Source: MPNP01 sp026709725
GTDB taxonomy: Bacteria; Pseudomonadota; Alphaproteobacteria; Rhodobacterales; Rhodobacteraceae
DNA length: 64,000 nucleotides
NCBI GenBank assembly: GCA_965200805.1
Contig: OZ241384.1
Coordinates: forward strand, 496,001-560,000
Reading direction: 5' to 3'
Shown: positions 46,426 to 56,195 of the stretch, piece by piece
How positions within the stretch are numbered: the stretch's first letter is position 1
Layout of the letters: the number at the start of each line of letters is the position of its first letter
The notes under the pieces: generated by a model
Databases searched by the model: none
The model's input: the letters and a program-made list of their open reading frames with translations, nothing else
What the model was told of the DNA's origin: nothing
Position numbers and translations under genes: made by a program

Positions 46426-47685
46426 CTACCGCTCCTGCAACTTGACTTTACTGTTGTACCAGTTCATCCCCGATGAGATGCTTAACGAGATGGCAAGATA
46501 GATCAGCATCAACAGCAGGATGCATTCGATCTCGCGTCCGGTCTGATTCAGCGTGGTCCCACCCAGTGTTGCGGTAATATCCTGGTAACCGATGGCGATG
46601 GCCAGCGACGAGTTCTTCGTCAGGTTCAGATATTGTGAAATCAGGGGCGGGATGATGACCCGGAGAGCCTGCGGCAGGATTACGAGGGACATGGTCAGCC
46701 TTGGTCTGATCCCGAGGGAATAGGCGGCCTCCGTCTGGCCCTTTGAGACAGCGAGAATACCACTGCGAACGATTTCGGCAACGAAAGCAGCCGTATAGAG
46801 TGAGAGTGCCAGCCAGAGTGCCAGCAGTGAATTGCGCAGATGGATACCGCCCTTGAAGTTGAAGCGGGTCAGCTCGAAATGACCGAGGTAAAATCCAAGA
46901 ATGGCAAGCAGGATGATGGGCGGCCCGACAATGGCCGCAACCCGCCACGGCCAGACCAGCGGCCGGATTCCCGTTGACTCCTGGATTCTGTCAGCACGAC
47001 GCTTCAGCCATCCCGAAACGATGAAGCCCGCTGCAATCACAGCCAGCAGGGCAACGAAATCAAGACTCACATCAAACCAGCCAAGAATGGACACATCGCC
47101 GATCCCCCGGCTGAACAGTGGCTCCGGAATGTAGACACCGCGATTGGTGATTGCGACCGAGTCACCAAGCAATAACCGGGCACTGGGATTGTCACCCCTG
47201 AATTGTTCAATCCGCGGCAATGTCTCGATCAGGATGGCCATGATAAACACGATCCACACAAGCAGCGGGACATTGCGGAATCCCTCGACATAGACAGCCA
47301 TCAATTTGGCAATCAGCCAGTTCTTGGAGAGACGCAGGATACCGATAACGACCCCCAGGATCGTCGTGAGGACACATCCCATAAAGGCAATCAAGAGCGT
47401 ATTGAGCAGGCCAACAACTGCGGCCCGCAGATTGGAGGAGCGGGATGAGTATTCGATGAGAACCTGATTGATGTCGTAATTCGAGGGTTCGGTCAGAAAC
47501 TTAAAGCCAATTCCCTTTCCCAGACTTTCAAGGTTTTGCAGGGTGTTGCTCACCAGCCAGCTGAAGAACAGCATCAGTGCAAGGATAATGACAATCTGAA
47601 TTGTCGCGGCCCGGTAGCGGGTGTCATACACCAGCATCCCGATATTGAAACCGCCCCGAGCCGGCAACGCGCTGTTTACAGCCAT
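46426..47685 (-). CDS. aapQ: General amino-acid ABC transporter permease AapQ
   Basis: The partner permease, 419 residues. Near the N-terminus are a helix (IQIVIILALMLFFSWLVSNT) and the GIGFKFLTEPSNYDINQ region; the core loop is EIVRSGILAVSKGQTEAAYSL (in part) with MSLVILPQALRVIIPPL. It lies 122 bases behind aapJ, and the gap holds a strong terminator-like hairpin, so its expression is probably set well below that of the binding protein. Confidence 0.94.
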   Translation of the reverse strand: MAVNSALPARGGFNIGMLVYDTRYRAATIQIVIILALMLFFSWLVSNTLQNLESLGKGIGFKFLTEPSNYDINQVLIEYSSRSSNLRAAVVGLLNTLLIAFMGCVLTTILGVVIGILRLSKNWLIAKLMAVYVEGFRNVPLLVWIVFIMAILIETLPRIEQFRGDNPSARLLLGDSVAITNRGVYIPEPLFSRGIGDVSILGWFDVSLDFVALLAVIAAGFIVSGWLKRRADRIQESTGIRPLVWPWRVAAIVGPPIILLAILGFYLGHFELTRFNFKGGIHLRNSLLALWLALSLYTAAFVAEIVRSGILAVSKGQTEAAYSLGIRPRLTMSLVILPQALRVIIPPLISQYLNLTKNSSLAIAIGYQDITATLGGTTLNQTGREIECILLLMLIYLAISLSISSGMNWYNSKVKLQER

Positions 47686-47717
47686 GTCAACATATCACTG
47701 CAAATCATTCGGATCTC

Positions 47718-47750
47718 AAAAAAATGAGCCGCAGGTTTCACCTGCGGCTC
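47718..47750 (-). terminator. Rho-independent terminator/attenuator between aapJ and aapQ
   Basis: On the minus strand GAGCCGCAGGT and ACCTGCGGCTC form a perfect 11-bp stem around a 3-base loop, followed by A and seven T. It lies 58 bases after the aapJ stop and upstream of aapQ. Partial termination here would give the usual excess of binding protein over permease. Confidence 0.9.
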
Positions 47751-47807
47751 AGAAAGGTTTTCACCATGGATCAGGATTGAACAAGAACTCTGATCCTTGC
47801 CGGCTGA

Positions 47808-48821
47808 TCAGCGATAGGGCGGTGAATAGAGAATGCCGCCGTTGTTGTAGAGGTTGTTCAGGCCTCGATCCAGAGCAATCGGGGTGTCCGGTCCAATGTT
47901 GCGATCAAAGATTTCACCGTAGTTCCCAACCGCCGAGATGACATTGACAACCCAGTCAGACGACAGGCCGAGCATCGCACCCAACTCACCTTCAACACCA
48001 AGCATGCGGTTGACTTCAGGGTCATTGCTGCCGCTGGCGGCCATTGAGGCAACATTGGCCTGCGTAAGCCCTTTTTCTTCAGCAATGATCAAGACATTCA
48101 GGACCCAACGGTTGATGTCGGCCCAGTGATCGTCACCATGCCGCACAAGGGGTCCGAGCGGTTCTTTGGAGACAATTTCCGGCAGGACAACATAATCGTC
48201 AGGATTTTCCGCAGTCGCACGGGTTGCAGCAAGGCCGGAGCGGTCCGTTGTGTAGACATCACACGCATTGGCAAAGAACTGCTCACGAGCCTGTTCGTTG
48301 GTCTCGATGGGGACCGGCTCATACGACATGTTGTTGGCACGGAAGAAATCCGCAAGGTTCAACTCTGTCGTTGTTCCGGTCTGGATGCAGACTGTGGCCC
48401 CATCAAGCTCAAGGGCTGAACTGACACCGATGCCGGCTGGAACCATGAAGCCCTGACCATCATAGTAATTGATGCCGACGAACGTCAGCTTGAGGTCGTT
48501 GTCACGTGAATATGTCCATGTCGTGTTTCTTGACAGAACATCGACTTCGCCGGCCGAAAGAGCGATAAAGCGCTGCTTGCCTGTCAGTGGGGTGAACTTG
48601 ACAGCATCACCCGATCCGAAGACAGCAGCCGCAACGGCACGGCAGAAATCAACATCAAAGCCGGTCCAGTTCCCCTGGGCATCAGGGGCGGCAAAGCCGG
48701 GAAGGCCCGTATTGATGCCGCACTGGACATGGCCCTTCCCTTGGATTGTGTCCAGGGTCTGCGCCGACCCCACACCCGCAACAAGCGCGGTCGCGACTGC
48801 GACTGCGAACAATTTTTTCAT
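47808..48821 (-). CDS. aapJ: General L-amino-acid-binding periplasmic protein AapJ
   Basis: The broad-range amino-acid receptor of the Aap system, 337 residues. A signal peptide (KKLFAVAVATALVAGVGSA) precedes LDTIQGKGHVQCGINTGLPG (in part). GFDVDFCRAVAAAVFG, SRNTTWTYSRDNDLKL and VCIQTGTTTELNLADF are strong AapJ/BztA landmarks. The ATG at 48821 follows AGGTG; a GTG three codons upstream is possible. It is the first gene of the operon and the one expected to be most expressed. Confidence 0.95.
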   Translation of the reverse strand: MKKLFAVAVATALVAGVGSAQTLDTIQGKGHVQCGINTGLPGFAAPDAQGNWTGFDVDFCRAVAAAVFGSGDAVKFTPLTGKQRFIALSAGEVDVLSRNTTWTYSRDNDLKLTFVGINYYDGQGFMVPAGIGVSSALELDGATVCIQTGTTTELNLADFFRANNMSYEPVPIETNEQAREQFFANACDVYTTDRSGLAATRATAENPDDYVVLPEIVSKEPLGPLVRHGDDHWADINRWVLNVLIIAEEKGLTQANVASMAASGSNDPEVNRMLGVEGELGAMLGLSSDWVVNVISAVGNYGEIFDRNIGPDTPIALDRGLNNLYNNGGILYSPPYR

Positions 48822-49050
48822 CTGTTTCACCTTTCATATAGTAGAGGCACTCAGTCAATACTGATTATCTACAGACTTAAACCCAACGAATCAAGCAGGA
48901 TGTCCGGCCATCTGGTGCCGCTCCCTTTTTTGAGTTCAATAATTCGGGAAAAATGGCAATGGGCATGTATTGAGGGAAGAATATTTGATAGCGCACTCGC
49001 CGCTGTCAGACAGCCAGTGGAGGCATTTTTGTCAACCCAAAGCGAGCCGC

Positions 49051-49989
49051 ATGGCTGATATCTTTATCAACGTCTTTCCCTTCTTCGCCGTCATCGGCTG
49101 TGGCTATGCATCTGCAAAGTCCGGCTGGTTTACGGAAACAGCCACCAAATGGCTGACCGGATTTGTTTTTTACTTTGCTCTGCCCGCCATGCTGTTTCGC
49201 TTCTCTGCATCCACACCGGTTGCAAAGTCATTCAGCATTGATTTCCTCCTGGCCTACCTCCTGGCCACCCTTGCGGTCTATTTCGCCGCCACAACCATCG
49301 CTCTCATTCGCAGGCGCGGGTTTGCTGTGGCCGCTGTCGAAGCCCAGTGCAGCTGTATCGGCAATGTTGGCTTTATCGGGATCCCGATGCTCTATGGACT
49401 TCTCGGCAATGCAGCAATCGGACCCATCATTCTCTATCTTGCACTTGATCTCATCATATTCGGGACTGTGATCGTGGTTGTCATCACCGCCTCACGCGCC
49501 GGGCGTCTTGATGTGCAATCCTGCAAACGCGTCCTTGGCAGCATCCTCGCCAACCCGATGATTCTTTCAATATCAGGCGGCCTGATCTGGGCGGCCCTCT
49601 TTGGTCCCGACCTCCCCCGTCTCATGGATGACACGCTCGATCTCGCCGCGGGTGCGGCCACCCCGTGCGCCCTGTTTGCCATCGGTGCCTTTCTTGCCCC
49701 AAAATCAGCCGAAAGGCGTGAAGATGCCGTGATGCTCTCAACGGGAAAACTTGTCCTGCACCCGCTGCTCATGGCATTCTCGACCCTGATGATCTTCGAC
49801 ATCGACCCCGCCATCGCCGGCGTCATGATCGCTGCCGCCGCCATGCCGACAGCAGGCAATATCTTCATCCTGGCAAGTCACTATGGCGTTGCCGCACAAC
49901 GGGTCGCCTCAACGATCCTGCTCTCAACCGTACTGGGTGTCCTTACGATTTCACTCACACTCGTTCTGATCGACCCGCTGTTCTCATAG
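49051..49989 (+). CDS. AEC-family (auxin efflux carrier-like) transporter
   Basis: A 312-residue membrane protein with ten predicted helices in two inverted halves. FFAVIGCGYASAKSGWF at the N-terminus, CSCIGNVGFIGIPMLYGLLG and AAAMPTAGNIFILASHYGVA are the marks of the AEC/bile-acid-like fold, including the crossing GN and PTAGN motifs. Bacterial members carry malonate, malate or other organic anions; the substrate is not predicted. It diverges from aapJ across about 230 bases in which I see no further gene. Confidence 0.88.
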   Translation: MADIFINVFPFFAVIGCGYASAKSGWFTETATKWLTGFVFYFALPAMLFRFSASTPVAKSFSIDFLLAYLLATLAVYFAATTIALIRRRGFAVAAVEAQCSCIGNVGFIGIPMLYGLLGNAAIGPIILYLALDLIIFGTVIVVVITASRAGRLDVQSCKRVLGSILANPMILSISGGLIWAALFGPDLPRLMDDTLDLAAGAATPCALFAIGAFLAPKSAERREDAVMLSTGKLVLHPLLMAFSTLMIFDIDPAIAGVMIAAAAMPTAGNIFILASHYGVAAQRVASTILLSTVLGVLTISLTLVLIDPLFS

Positions 49990-50104
49990 TGGCTCTCCAT
50001 TTCCATCGGATCTTCCCACCAGCAAGATAGGGACCGATATCGCTGAACAGGGATGATAAAGCGGCGGGCATCGGCAGTGGATCAGTTCGGAATCCCCGCT
50101 TCCT

Positions 50105-50415
50105 GCAGGTCTTCGGGCGGTTCGGTTCCGGAGCCGCCTTGTCGACCTGTACCGGAATATCGGCAGGTATCCATTGCCGGTCGGCAACCTGCGCTGCTTG
50201 CACCGGTATGCATTTGATGGATCGGTGAATGCGGCATGGCTGCAGTGCATGCAATGCAGGGCAGCGGGCATGGACATGATTCCCGATCATCTTGCCGAAT
50301 TCATTGGTGAGGCGGGCAAACCGGCGCATCGAGATGCGCATCGTGAGGTTCTGCCGTTCCACATGGCTGGTCGTAATGGGATCGGGGTCTTTATCAAAAG
50401 CGGCTATCAGCGAAG
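50105..50415 (-). pseudogene. IS1-like transposase C-terminal fragment
   Basis: Starting near 50400 on the minus strand the frame reads DPDPITTSHVERQNLTMRIS, then RRFARLTNEFGKMIGNH and, after a drop in match, AAQVADRQWIPADIPVQVDKA. This is the conserved C-terminal part of a common IS1-type DDE transposase (S-Y-VERQNLTMRM, RRFTRLTN-FSKK, VTDRLWE). The middle is scrambled and the N-terminal part is missing. Confidence 0.7.
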
Positions 50416-51072
50416 CGAATGGTGTGGTATTGAATTCGGAGTGGCAGGGAGATCCTCAACGCACGCGATCGTCACCGGATCATGTTGGTGCACTTTGATG
50501 ACGGCGAGGTTGATGGAGTTGCCGGCCAGGATGGATATGCCGACGCGTGGCAACACGATCCTGCGGCTCTGGTGGGCTTGATCGTGGATCGGATCAAGGC
50601 AGAATCCCAGTGCATGAATCGCAAGTTACTGATGCATGACAGTCCTCTGCTTTCATGACGCTCAGCCCCGCGCCACTCTGCGCATCAGGAACCGGCAGGT
50701 CGCCCGATGTACCGGAGCAAGGGATCTCCACCGTCCTCTCGAAGTCCCTGGCCAGCCCGAAACTCCAGAGCCCGATCAGCGCACGTCTCCGATCCTGAAC
50801 AGGTCCGGTTTTTCTGGAGGGGGTTTTACCGGGTACGTTTGGGCCGACCGGGCCCGTTTGGGCCCCTCCCTGCCCATCAATGGCCCGAGCCAATCGAGGG
50901 CCCGTTCCTGCAGGGATGTCGGCCGTGTGATCATCCGGAAGGCCTGTGCATTCTGGAGGCAGGGCTCGACGGTGTTGCGGGTGATGGTGCCAGGATCGGC
51001 AGGCAGGGTCCGGAAACTGTGTACAGACAGGCGCTCCATTCCCTGCCTGCGGGCGCGATCCTCGGCCCTGTC

Positions 51073-51121
51073 CGGATGACGGGACCGGGGCGCGGGCGGA
51101 TTGGCGGCGGGGGTGATGCTT
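51073..51121 (+). repeat. 50-bp repeat, left copy flanking the Tct cassette
   Basis: Matches 56241-56290 in the same orientation, 43 of 50 aligned positions with one gap (shared core CGGATGACGGG and GGGGTGATGCTT). The two copies enclose tctC, tctAB, the galD-like gene and a SIS-domain fragment. Confidence 0.65.
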
Positions 51122-51278
51122 GTGCAGGACCTCTGGGATTCATGAATTGATTGACATGACTGCCCGTTGATGAAAGTTTTGCCGACCATGCGCACCGCAA
51201 CGGCCATGGTTGTCGACCGACCGGGCTCGGTCCGGTTCCATTGTCTTGATAGAGAGAATCACTGAAGGGATATCACAC

Positions 51279-52379
51279 ATGGGCTTATCAAAACGCCTCC
51301 TTGCCTCCGCCATCGCTGCAACGATGGCATTGCTGACACCAAATCTCACATCGGCGCACATGCTCGACCTCTCGGGCAAGACCGTCGAGTGGATCATTCC
51401 ATTTTCTGAAACCGGCGGCTCGGCCAAATGGGCCAATTTCTATGCACCGCTCCTGAGCGAGGCCCTGCCGGGCGAACCCACCGTCGTGGTGAAGTTCATG
51501 CCGGGTGCCGGCTCGACCAAGGGCGCCAACTGGTTCCAGGAGCAGGATTATGCCGACAGCAACGGCACCCTGATCTTCGGATCATCCGGCTCGACCCAGT
51601 TCCCGTATCTGCTGGGGGATCCCAGGGTTCAGTACGAGTACCGGGACTGGAATGTCGTGCTTGCCTCGGGAACAGGGGGCGTTGCCTACCTGCCAACCGA
51701 ACTGGCAGACATGATGAACGGGGTGGATGCCAGCCCCCTGCAGGGCACGGACTTCATCTATGGCAGTCAGGGCGCAACCCGTCTTGACCTCGTGCCTCTC
51801 TTGGCCTGGGAGATGCTGGGACTCAATGTCGAACCTGTGTTTGGCATCAAGGGCCGCGGTGATGGCCGCCTGATGTTCGAAAGGGGCGAAGCCAATATCG
51901 ACTACCAGACATCTTCCTCGTATCTGGGCGGTGTGGTTCCGCTGGTGGAAGCGGGGACCGCGACACCGATGATGAGCTGGGGCGCGCTTGACGCTGATGG
52001 CAACATTGTCAGGGATCCCACCTTCCCCGACATGCCGACCTTCAAGGAACTCTGTGAAGCCACCGACAGTTGTGAGACCAGCGGGGAGCAATGGGAGGCC
52101 TGGAAGGCGTTCTTCATTGCCGGATTCCCGGCCCAGAAGATGGTCTTCCTCCCCAAGGGTGCATCCGAGGATGCCATCGCGACCTACACCGCTGCCTTCG
52201 AGACGGTCAAGGCCAGATCCGATTTCGCCGAGATCTCGGCCAGTCGCCTTGGCAAATATCCACAGATCACGGGCAGTGGGGCCGCCGCGGCACTCGACAG
52301 TGCCACCAATGTGCCCGATGAGGCAAGGGCTTTTGTCGTGAACTGGCTGCAGGAACGCTACGGCGTCTCACTCAACTGA
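51279..52379 (+). CDS. tctC: Tripartite tricarboxylate transporter, periplasmic receptor TctC-like
   Basis: A 366-residue periplasmic binding protein of the Bug/TctC family. A signal peptide (LASAIAATMALLTPNLTSA) is followed by TVEWIIPFSETGGSAKWANF (in part), VVKFMPGAGSTKGANWF and, later, MPTFKEL, LPKGASEDAI and the C-terminal domain. The ATG at 51279 gives a normal signal peptide; the longer frame to 51210 does not. Ligands of this family include citrate, aromatic acids and other carboxylates. It is first of a tctC-tctAB-galD operon. Confidence 0.9.
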   Translation: MGLSKRLLASAIAATMALLTPNLTSAHMLDLSGKTVEWIIPFSETGGSAKWANFYAPLLSEALPGEPTVVVKFMPGAGSTKGANWFQEQDYADSNGTLIFGSSGSTQFPYLLGDPRVQYEYRDWNVVLASGTGGVAYLPTELADMMNGVDASPLQGTDFIYGSQGATRLDLVPLLAWEMLGLNVEPVFGIKGRGDGRLMFERGEANIDYQTSSSYLGGVVPLVEAGTATPMMSWGALDADGNIVRDPTFPDMPTFKELCEATDSCETSGEQWEAWKAFFIAGFPAQKMVFLPKGASEDAIATYTAAFETVKARSDFAEISASRLGKYPQITGSGAAAALDSATNVPDEARAFVVNWLQERYGVSLN

Positions 52380-52451
52380 CGCCTTCCGGTCCACCCGGCC
52401 GCGCAAGGCCGGGTGGATCCTGTCCAAGACTCAGGATCCGCTCGACAGATC

Positions 52452-54446
52452 ATGGAGTTGACAGCAACAGCACTCCCGGCCCTCGGCCAGGCCATGGAGT
52501 TGACATTCCAGGCGAATGTCATGATCCATCTGGTGCTTGGCGTTGTCATGGGGCTGTGTATCGGGATCTTTCCGGGTCTGGGTGGCATCGCCGGGCTGTC
52601 CCTGCTGTTGCCGTTCATGTTCGGCATGGAGCCGATGTCCGGTCTGGCCCTGATGATCGGCCTCGTCGCCGTGGTTCCCACTTCGGACACATTTGCCTCG
52701 GTCCTGATGGGCATTCCCGGCTCATCGGCATCCCAGGCCACCGTCCTGGACGGATTTCCCCTTGCCAAGCGCGGTGAAGCCGCCAGGGCATTGTCGGCAG
52801 CCTTTGCATCCTCCCTGTTCGGCGGCCTGTTCGGCGCCTTCCTCCTGACATTCTTCATCCTGATCGCAAGACCGATCGTCCTTGAGTTCAGGACGCCTGA
52901 ACTGCTGATGATCACCGCGTTTGGCTTGTCCATGGTTGGCATTCTTGCCGGACGCATCGCAATCAAGGGGATCGTTGCCGCCGGTCTGGGTTTGCTGGCC
53001 GGGACAGTCGGTGAAGGCGACAGTGCCGGCGCACTGCGGATGGCGAGCTACGACCTCCCCTACCTGACCGATGGTTTCAAACTTGTCATCGTCGGTCTGG
53101 GGATCTTTGCCATTCCCGAAATCGTCGCACTGTTGCGGCAGGACAGGGCCATCTCGGACCGGCAGGTTCTTGGAGGCGGCTGGCTGGCGGGTGCCCGTGA
53201 CTGGCTGGCGAACATCTGGTTGAGCGTACGATGCTCGGCAATCGGTGTCATCGTGGGGGTGATCCCCGGACTTGGCGGGTCGGTTGTCGACTGGATTGCC
53301 TACGGTCATGCCGTCCAGACCACCCGGGATACGTCATCATTCGGCAGCGGCAATATCCGCGGGGTCATCGGGCCTGAAAGTTCAAACAATGCCAAGGAAG
53401 GTGGAGGCCTGGTGCCAACCCTCCTGTTTGGCATTCCCGGATCCGGCTCAATGGCCATCTTCATCGGGGCGGTGGCGTTGCTCGGTTCCGGCCAGATCGA
53501 GGTGGGTCCCTCAATGATCAAGAACAATCTCGATGTCACCTATGCCATCGTCTGGATGCTGGCCCTTGCAAATGTCGTGGGGACCCTGATCTGTATCGCG
53601 GCATCGGGCGGGATTGCCCGAATCACGACGATTCCGTTCCGGTTGCTTGCACCCTTCCTGTTCATGATCATCGCCTTTGCCGCCTTCCAGTCCGGGCAAA
53701 GCATCATGGACCTTGTGGCCCTGTTTGGCTTTGGCATGATCGGCATCATGCTGCGTCGATTCGACTGGTCGCGCCCGGCGTTCCTGATTGGCTTTGTTCT
53801 GTCCAACCCGGCAGAAACCTACACAAACCAGGCCGTCCAGATTGCCGCATTCAGGTTCAGGAAAAGCTTTGAAGACGGCATTGACTACCTGGTCTCACCG
53901 ATTGTCATCGTGCTGATCATCATGACCGCCGTGTCTGTGATTCTCGGACTCCGTCAGGCCAGGAACATGCGGTCGGAAGGTGATGTTCCCTCGGGTGCGA
54001 AGCGGGCTCCGGTGCTGTTCCTGCTTGTCGTCCTTGCTTATCTCCTTGTTGCCTTTGTCAATGCCTCGCTCATCCCTGACCATTCGGCGGCCGATCGGGT
54101 CTTCCCGAGATTTCTTGCCGCCGTTTCGATCGTCGGGGCACTCCTGCTCCTTGTCCAGATGATCCGTTCGCCGGAAGGCCATCCCGTCTTTGCCGATCGT
54201 GAACGCGTCGACCGGGCCGAGGGCATGCGCGGACTCTGGCCCACACTCAGCTGGTTTGCCGGGTTGCTGTTTCTGACCACACTGACCGGCTTCATCATTG
54301 CCCTGACAGTGTTCCTCCTGACGTATTTCCGCCTCAGGGCCAACCAGAGCTGGGCCGGGACACTCCTGCTCGCCGGCGCCGGGATCCTGTTCATCTGCAC
54401 ACTGGCCGGGATCCTCAACCGTGAATTCCCTCCAGGACTCCTGTAG
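52452..54446 (+). CDS. tctA: Tripartite tricarboxylate transporter, fused TctA-TctB membrane protein
   Basis: A 664-residue protein in which the large 12-helix TctA and the small 4-helix TctB are one chain. Residues 1 to about 500 show TctA motifs: GIFPGLGGIAGLSLLLPF, the PTSDTFASVLMGIPGSSASQ region (in part), GVIPGLGGSVVDW, and ESSNNAKEGGGLVPTLLFGIPGSG (in part). After a charged linker (about 505-520), four helices follow to the end, the TctB size and topology. TctA and TctB are normally separate genes. Long stretches lack TA (about 52559-53046), so codon use is more GC-biased than in the neighbouring aap genes. Confidence 0.88.
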   Translation: MELTATALPALGQAMELTFQANVMIHLVLGVVMGLCIGIFPGLGGIAGLSLLLPFMFGMEPMSGLALMIGLVAVVPTSDTFASVLMGIPGSSASQATVLDGFPLAKRGEAARALSAAFASSLFGGLFGAFLLTFFILIARPIVLEFRTPELLMITAFGLSMVGILAGRIAIKGIVAAGLGLLAGTVGEGDSAGALRMASYDLPYLTDGFKLVIVGLGIFAIPEIVALLRQDRAISDRQVLGGGWLAGARDWLANIWLSVRCSAIGVIVGVIPGLGGSVVDWIAYGHAVQTTRDTSSFGSGNIRGVIGPESSNNAKEGGGLVPTLLFGIPGSGSMAIFIGAVALLGSGQIEVGPSMIKNNLDVTYAIVWMLALANVVGTLICIAASGGIARITTIPFRLLAPFLFMIIAFAAFQSGQSIMDLVALFGFGMIGIMLRRFDWSRPAFLIGFVLSNPAETYTNQAVQIAAFRFRKSFEDGIDYLVSPIVIVLIIMTAVSVILGLRQARNMRSEGDVPSGAKRAPVLFLLVVLAYLLVAFVNASLIPDHSAADRVFPRFLAAVSIVGALLLLVQMIRSPEGHPVFADRERVDRAEGMRGLWPTLSWFAGLLFLTTLTGFIIALTVFLLTYFRLRANQSWAGTLLLAGAGILFICTLAGILNREFPPGLL

Positions 54447-54463
54447 GAACAGGTCCATCTTCC

Positions 54464-55576
54464 ATGGCCCCTGAGATGACACAGACCCCGATACCCTTCC
54501 TTTTCATGCGGGGTGGCACGTCCCGGGGGCCCTATCTCCTGCGCAAAGACCTGCCTCGGGACCGGGACACACTTTCGAGGGTTCTGGTCGCCATGATCGG
54601 ATCGGGACACCCGATCAACATCGATGGAATCGGTGGGGGTGTGGCCGTCACAACCAAAGTGGCCATGCTGTCCCGCCCGGAAGACGATTGGGCCGATGCT
54701 GACTACCTGTTTGCCCAGGTCAGTGTCGGGAACGGCCAGGTGGATTACCGGCCGACCTGCGGCAATATTCTGGCAGGTGTTGGTCCCGCGGCCATCGAGA
54801 CCGGACTGGTGCCTGTGGCCGGCAAGGAGACAGTGGTCAGGATCCGTGCGGTGAATACGAACGCAAGGGTGTGTGCGACCGTGCGTACCCCTGACGGTGC
54901 CGTCAGTTATGATGGCAATGCCGCCATCGACGGTGTCCCGGGGACCGCCTCGCCCATTGAACTGAGTTTCATGGACACAGTGGGCAGTATGACGGGCAGC
55001 ATGTTTCCGACCGGCAGGACGATCGAGAGGATTGACGACATCCCGGTCAGCTGTCTCGATGTGGCCATGCCCATGGTCATTGCCCGGGCTTCCGACCTTG
55101 GCATCGACGGTTCCGAGTCGGCCGCTGAATTGGCCGCCAACCGTGCACTGATGCAAAGGATCGAGACAATCCGGCTTGTCGCCGGCGAGAGAATGGGAAT
55201 GGGTGATGTGGCCGCGTCCGTGACACCGAAATTCGGTCTCGTTGCAAAATCGCGTCATGGCGGGACCATCGCGGTCCGGTATTTCATGCCATGGGACTGT
55301 CATCCCTCATTGGCCGTCACCGGCGCCCAGTGCCTGGCCGCCTGTTGCCTGGCCGAGGGAACGGTCTGCGATGGCATGGGTGCCACGATCCCGTCTTCGC
55401 CGGCCCAGGTGCAGTTGGAACATCCAGCCGGCACGATGGATGTCACTGTCGAATTCCGGCGGACCGGGAAACATCTGTCGGTGATTTCATCCGGCATTGT
55501 CCGGACCGCCAGGAAACTGGCCGCCGGCACGGTGTTCATACCAGGCGACATCTGGTCAGGCCACCCGGGAGATTGA
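54464..55576 (+). CDS. galD: PrpF-fold isomerase, 4-oxalomesaconate tautomerase-like
   Basis: A 370-residue protein of the PrpF/AcnD-accessory and GalD family. FMRGGTSRGPYLL, INIDGIGGGVAVTTKVAML, RPTCGNILAGVGPAAIETG (with the catalytic Cys) and, later, TPKFGLVAKSRHGG and VTGAQCLAACCL are present. The NxCGN region and the DGIGG segment look more like 4-oxalomesaconate tautomerase (gallate pathway) than 2-methylaconitate isomerase PrpF, but the choice is tentative. Lying 17 bases behind tctAB, it suggests the transporter brings in an unsaturated di- or tricarboxylate that this enzyme isomerises. Confidence 0.75.
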   Translation: MAPEMTQTPIPFLFMRGGTSRGPYLLRKDLPRDRDTLSRVLVAMIGSGHPINIDGIGGGVAVTTKVAMLSRPEDDWADADYLFAQVSVGNGQVDYRPTCGNILAGVGPAAIETGLVPVAGKETVVRIRAVNTNARVCATVRTPDGAVSYDGNAAIDGVPGTASPIELSFMDTVGSMTGSMFPTGRTIERIDDIPVSCLDVAMPMVIARASDLGIDGSESAAELAANRALMQRIETIRLVAGERMGMGDVAASVTPKFGLVAKSRHGGTIAVRYFMPWDCHPSLAVTGAQCLAACCLAEGTVCDGMGATIPSSPAQVQLEHPAGTMDVTVEFRRTGKHLSVISSGIVRTARKLAAGTVFIPGDIWSGHPGD

Positions 55577-55688
55577 TTCGGCGAACCTGCCCGGCACCCG
55601 TTCGCTGCGAGCGTCCCCACGGGTCACGAAGACCAGCGAACGGGGCCATCCCCGCCCACCGGGCGCGGGTTTGGCGAAAAATCCGCGT

Positions 55689-56195
55689 TCACATCATCCT
55701 GGTCACCTTGTTCAAGCCGACCGGTGCATCGGAGTTGAAGCCGAGATCGCAGGTCAGCCTTTCGAGGAATCTGTAGAACGCCACAGCCTGGAGCGGCGGG
55801 AAAAGGAGATCGTGCGTTGCAACGGGCACCGGCAATGCGGCCTGCGGGTCATCCTGATCGGCCAGCAGGATCACGGCACCCTTGTCCTGCAGCTGTGCCA
55901 TCACAGTCTCGATGGAACGACCGGCTGTTCTGCGGGTGCCAAATACCGGCGCAGCCAGGTGACTGTCGGCGATGGCAATCGGTCCATGCCGGACCTCGGC
56001 AGCCGAATAGACTCCCGCATGAATCCGGCAGGTTTCCTTGGATTTGAGCACCGCCTCGCCCGCGATGGCAAGACCGGGACCCCTGCCAATGCAATACAGC
56101 GAACGGGACCTGGCCAGTGGCAATGCCGCCCGGGTCCCGTTGGAAGCCAGGGCCGCGCGGGCCAGATCCGGAAGGGTCGGAAGGCCTGCTGAAGA
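55689..56195 (-). pseudogene. SIS-domain sugar isomerase fragment (GlmS C-terminus-like)
   Basis: The frame 56195-55689 reads as the second SIS domain of a GlmS-type isomerase: RSRSLYCIGRGPGLAIAGEA, LKSKETCRIHAGVYSAAEVR with HGPIAIA, and the C-terminal DLGFNSDAPVGLNKVTRMM (expected LNPDxPxxLxKVT). The first SIS domain (about 180 residues) is missing; upstream the sequence changes abruptly to the 50-bp repeat. The last 144 residues could still be translated from the ATG at 56123, but without the N-terminal half the protein would lack half of its active site. It converges on galD. Confidence 0.75.

Larger units (their letters stand above)
49990..51278. other. Eroded region before the Tct cassette
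   Basis: About 1.3 kb without an intact gene. It holds the IS1-like fragment (entered separately). Between about 50590 and 51150 open frames run on both strands without a recognisable family, and TA is sparse. Near its right end, 51073-51121, is the left copy of a 50-bp repeat that recurs beyond the Tct cassette. Confidence 0.6.

Noticed and set aside
50594..51207. A transposase or enzyme gene in the open frames before tctC.
   Set aside because: Frames in both directions lack any motif I can place; composition explains their length.
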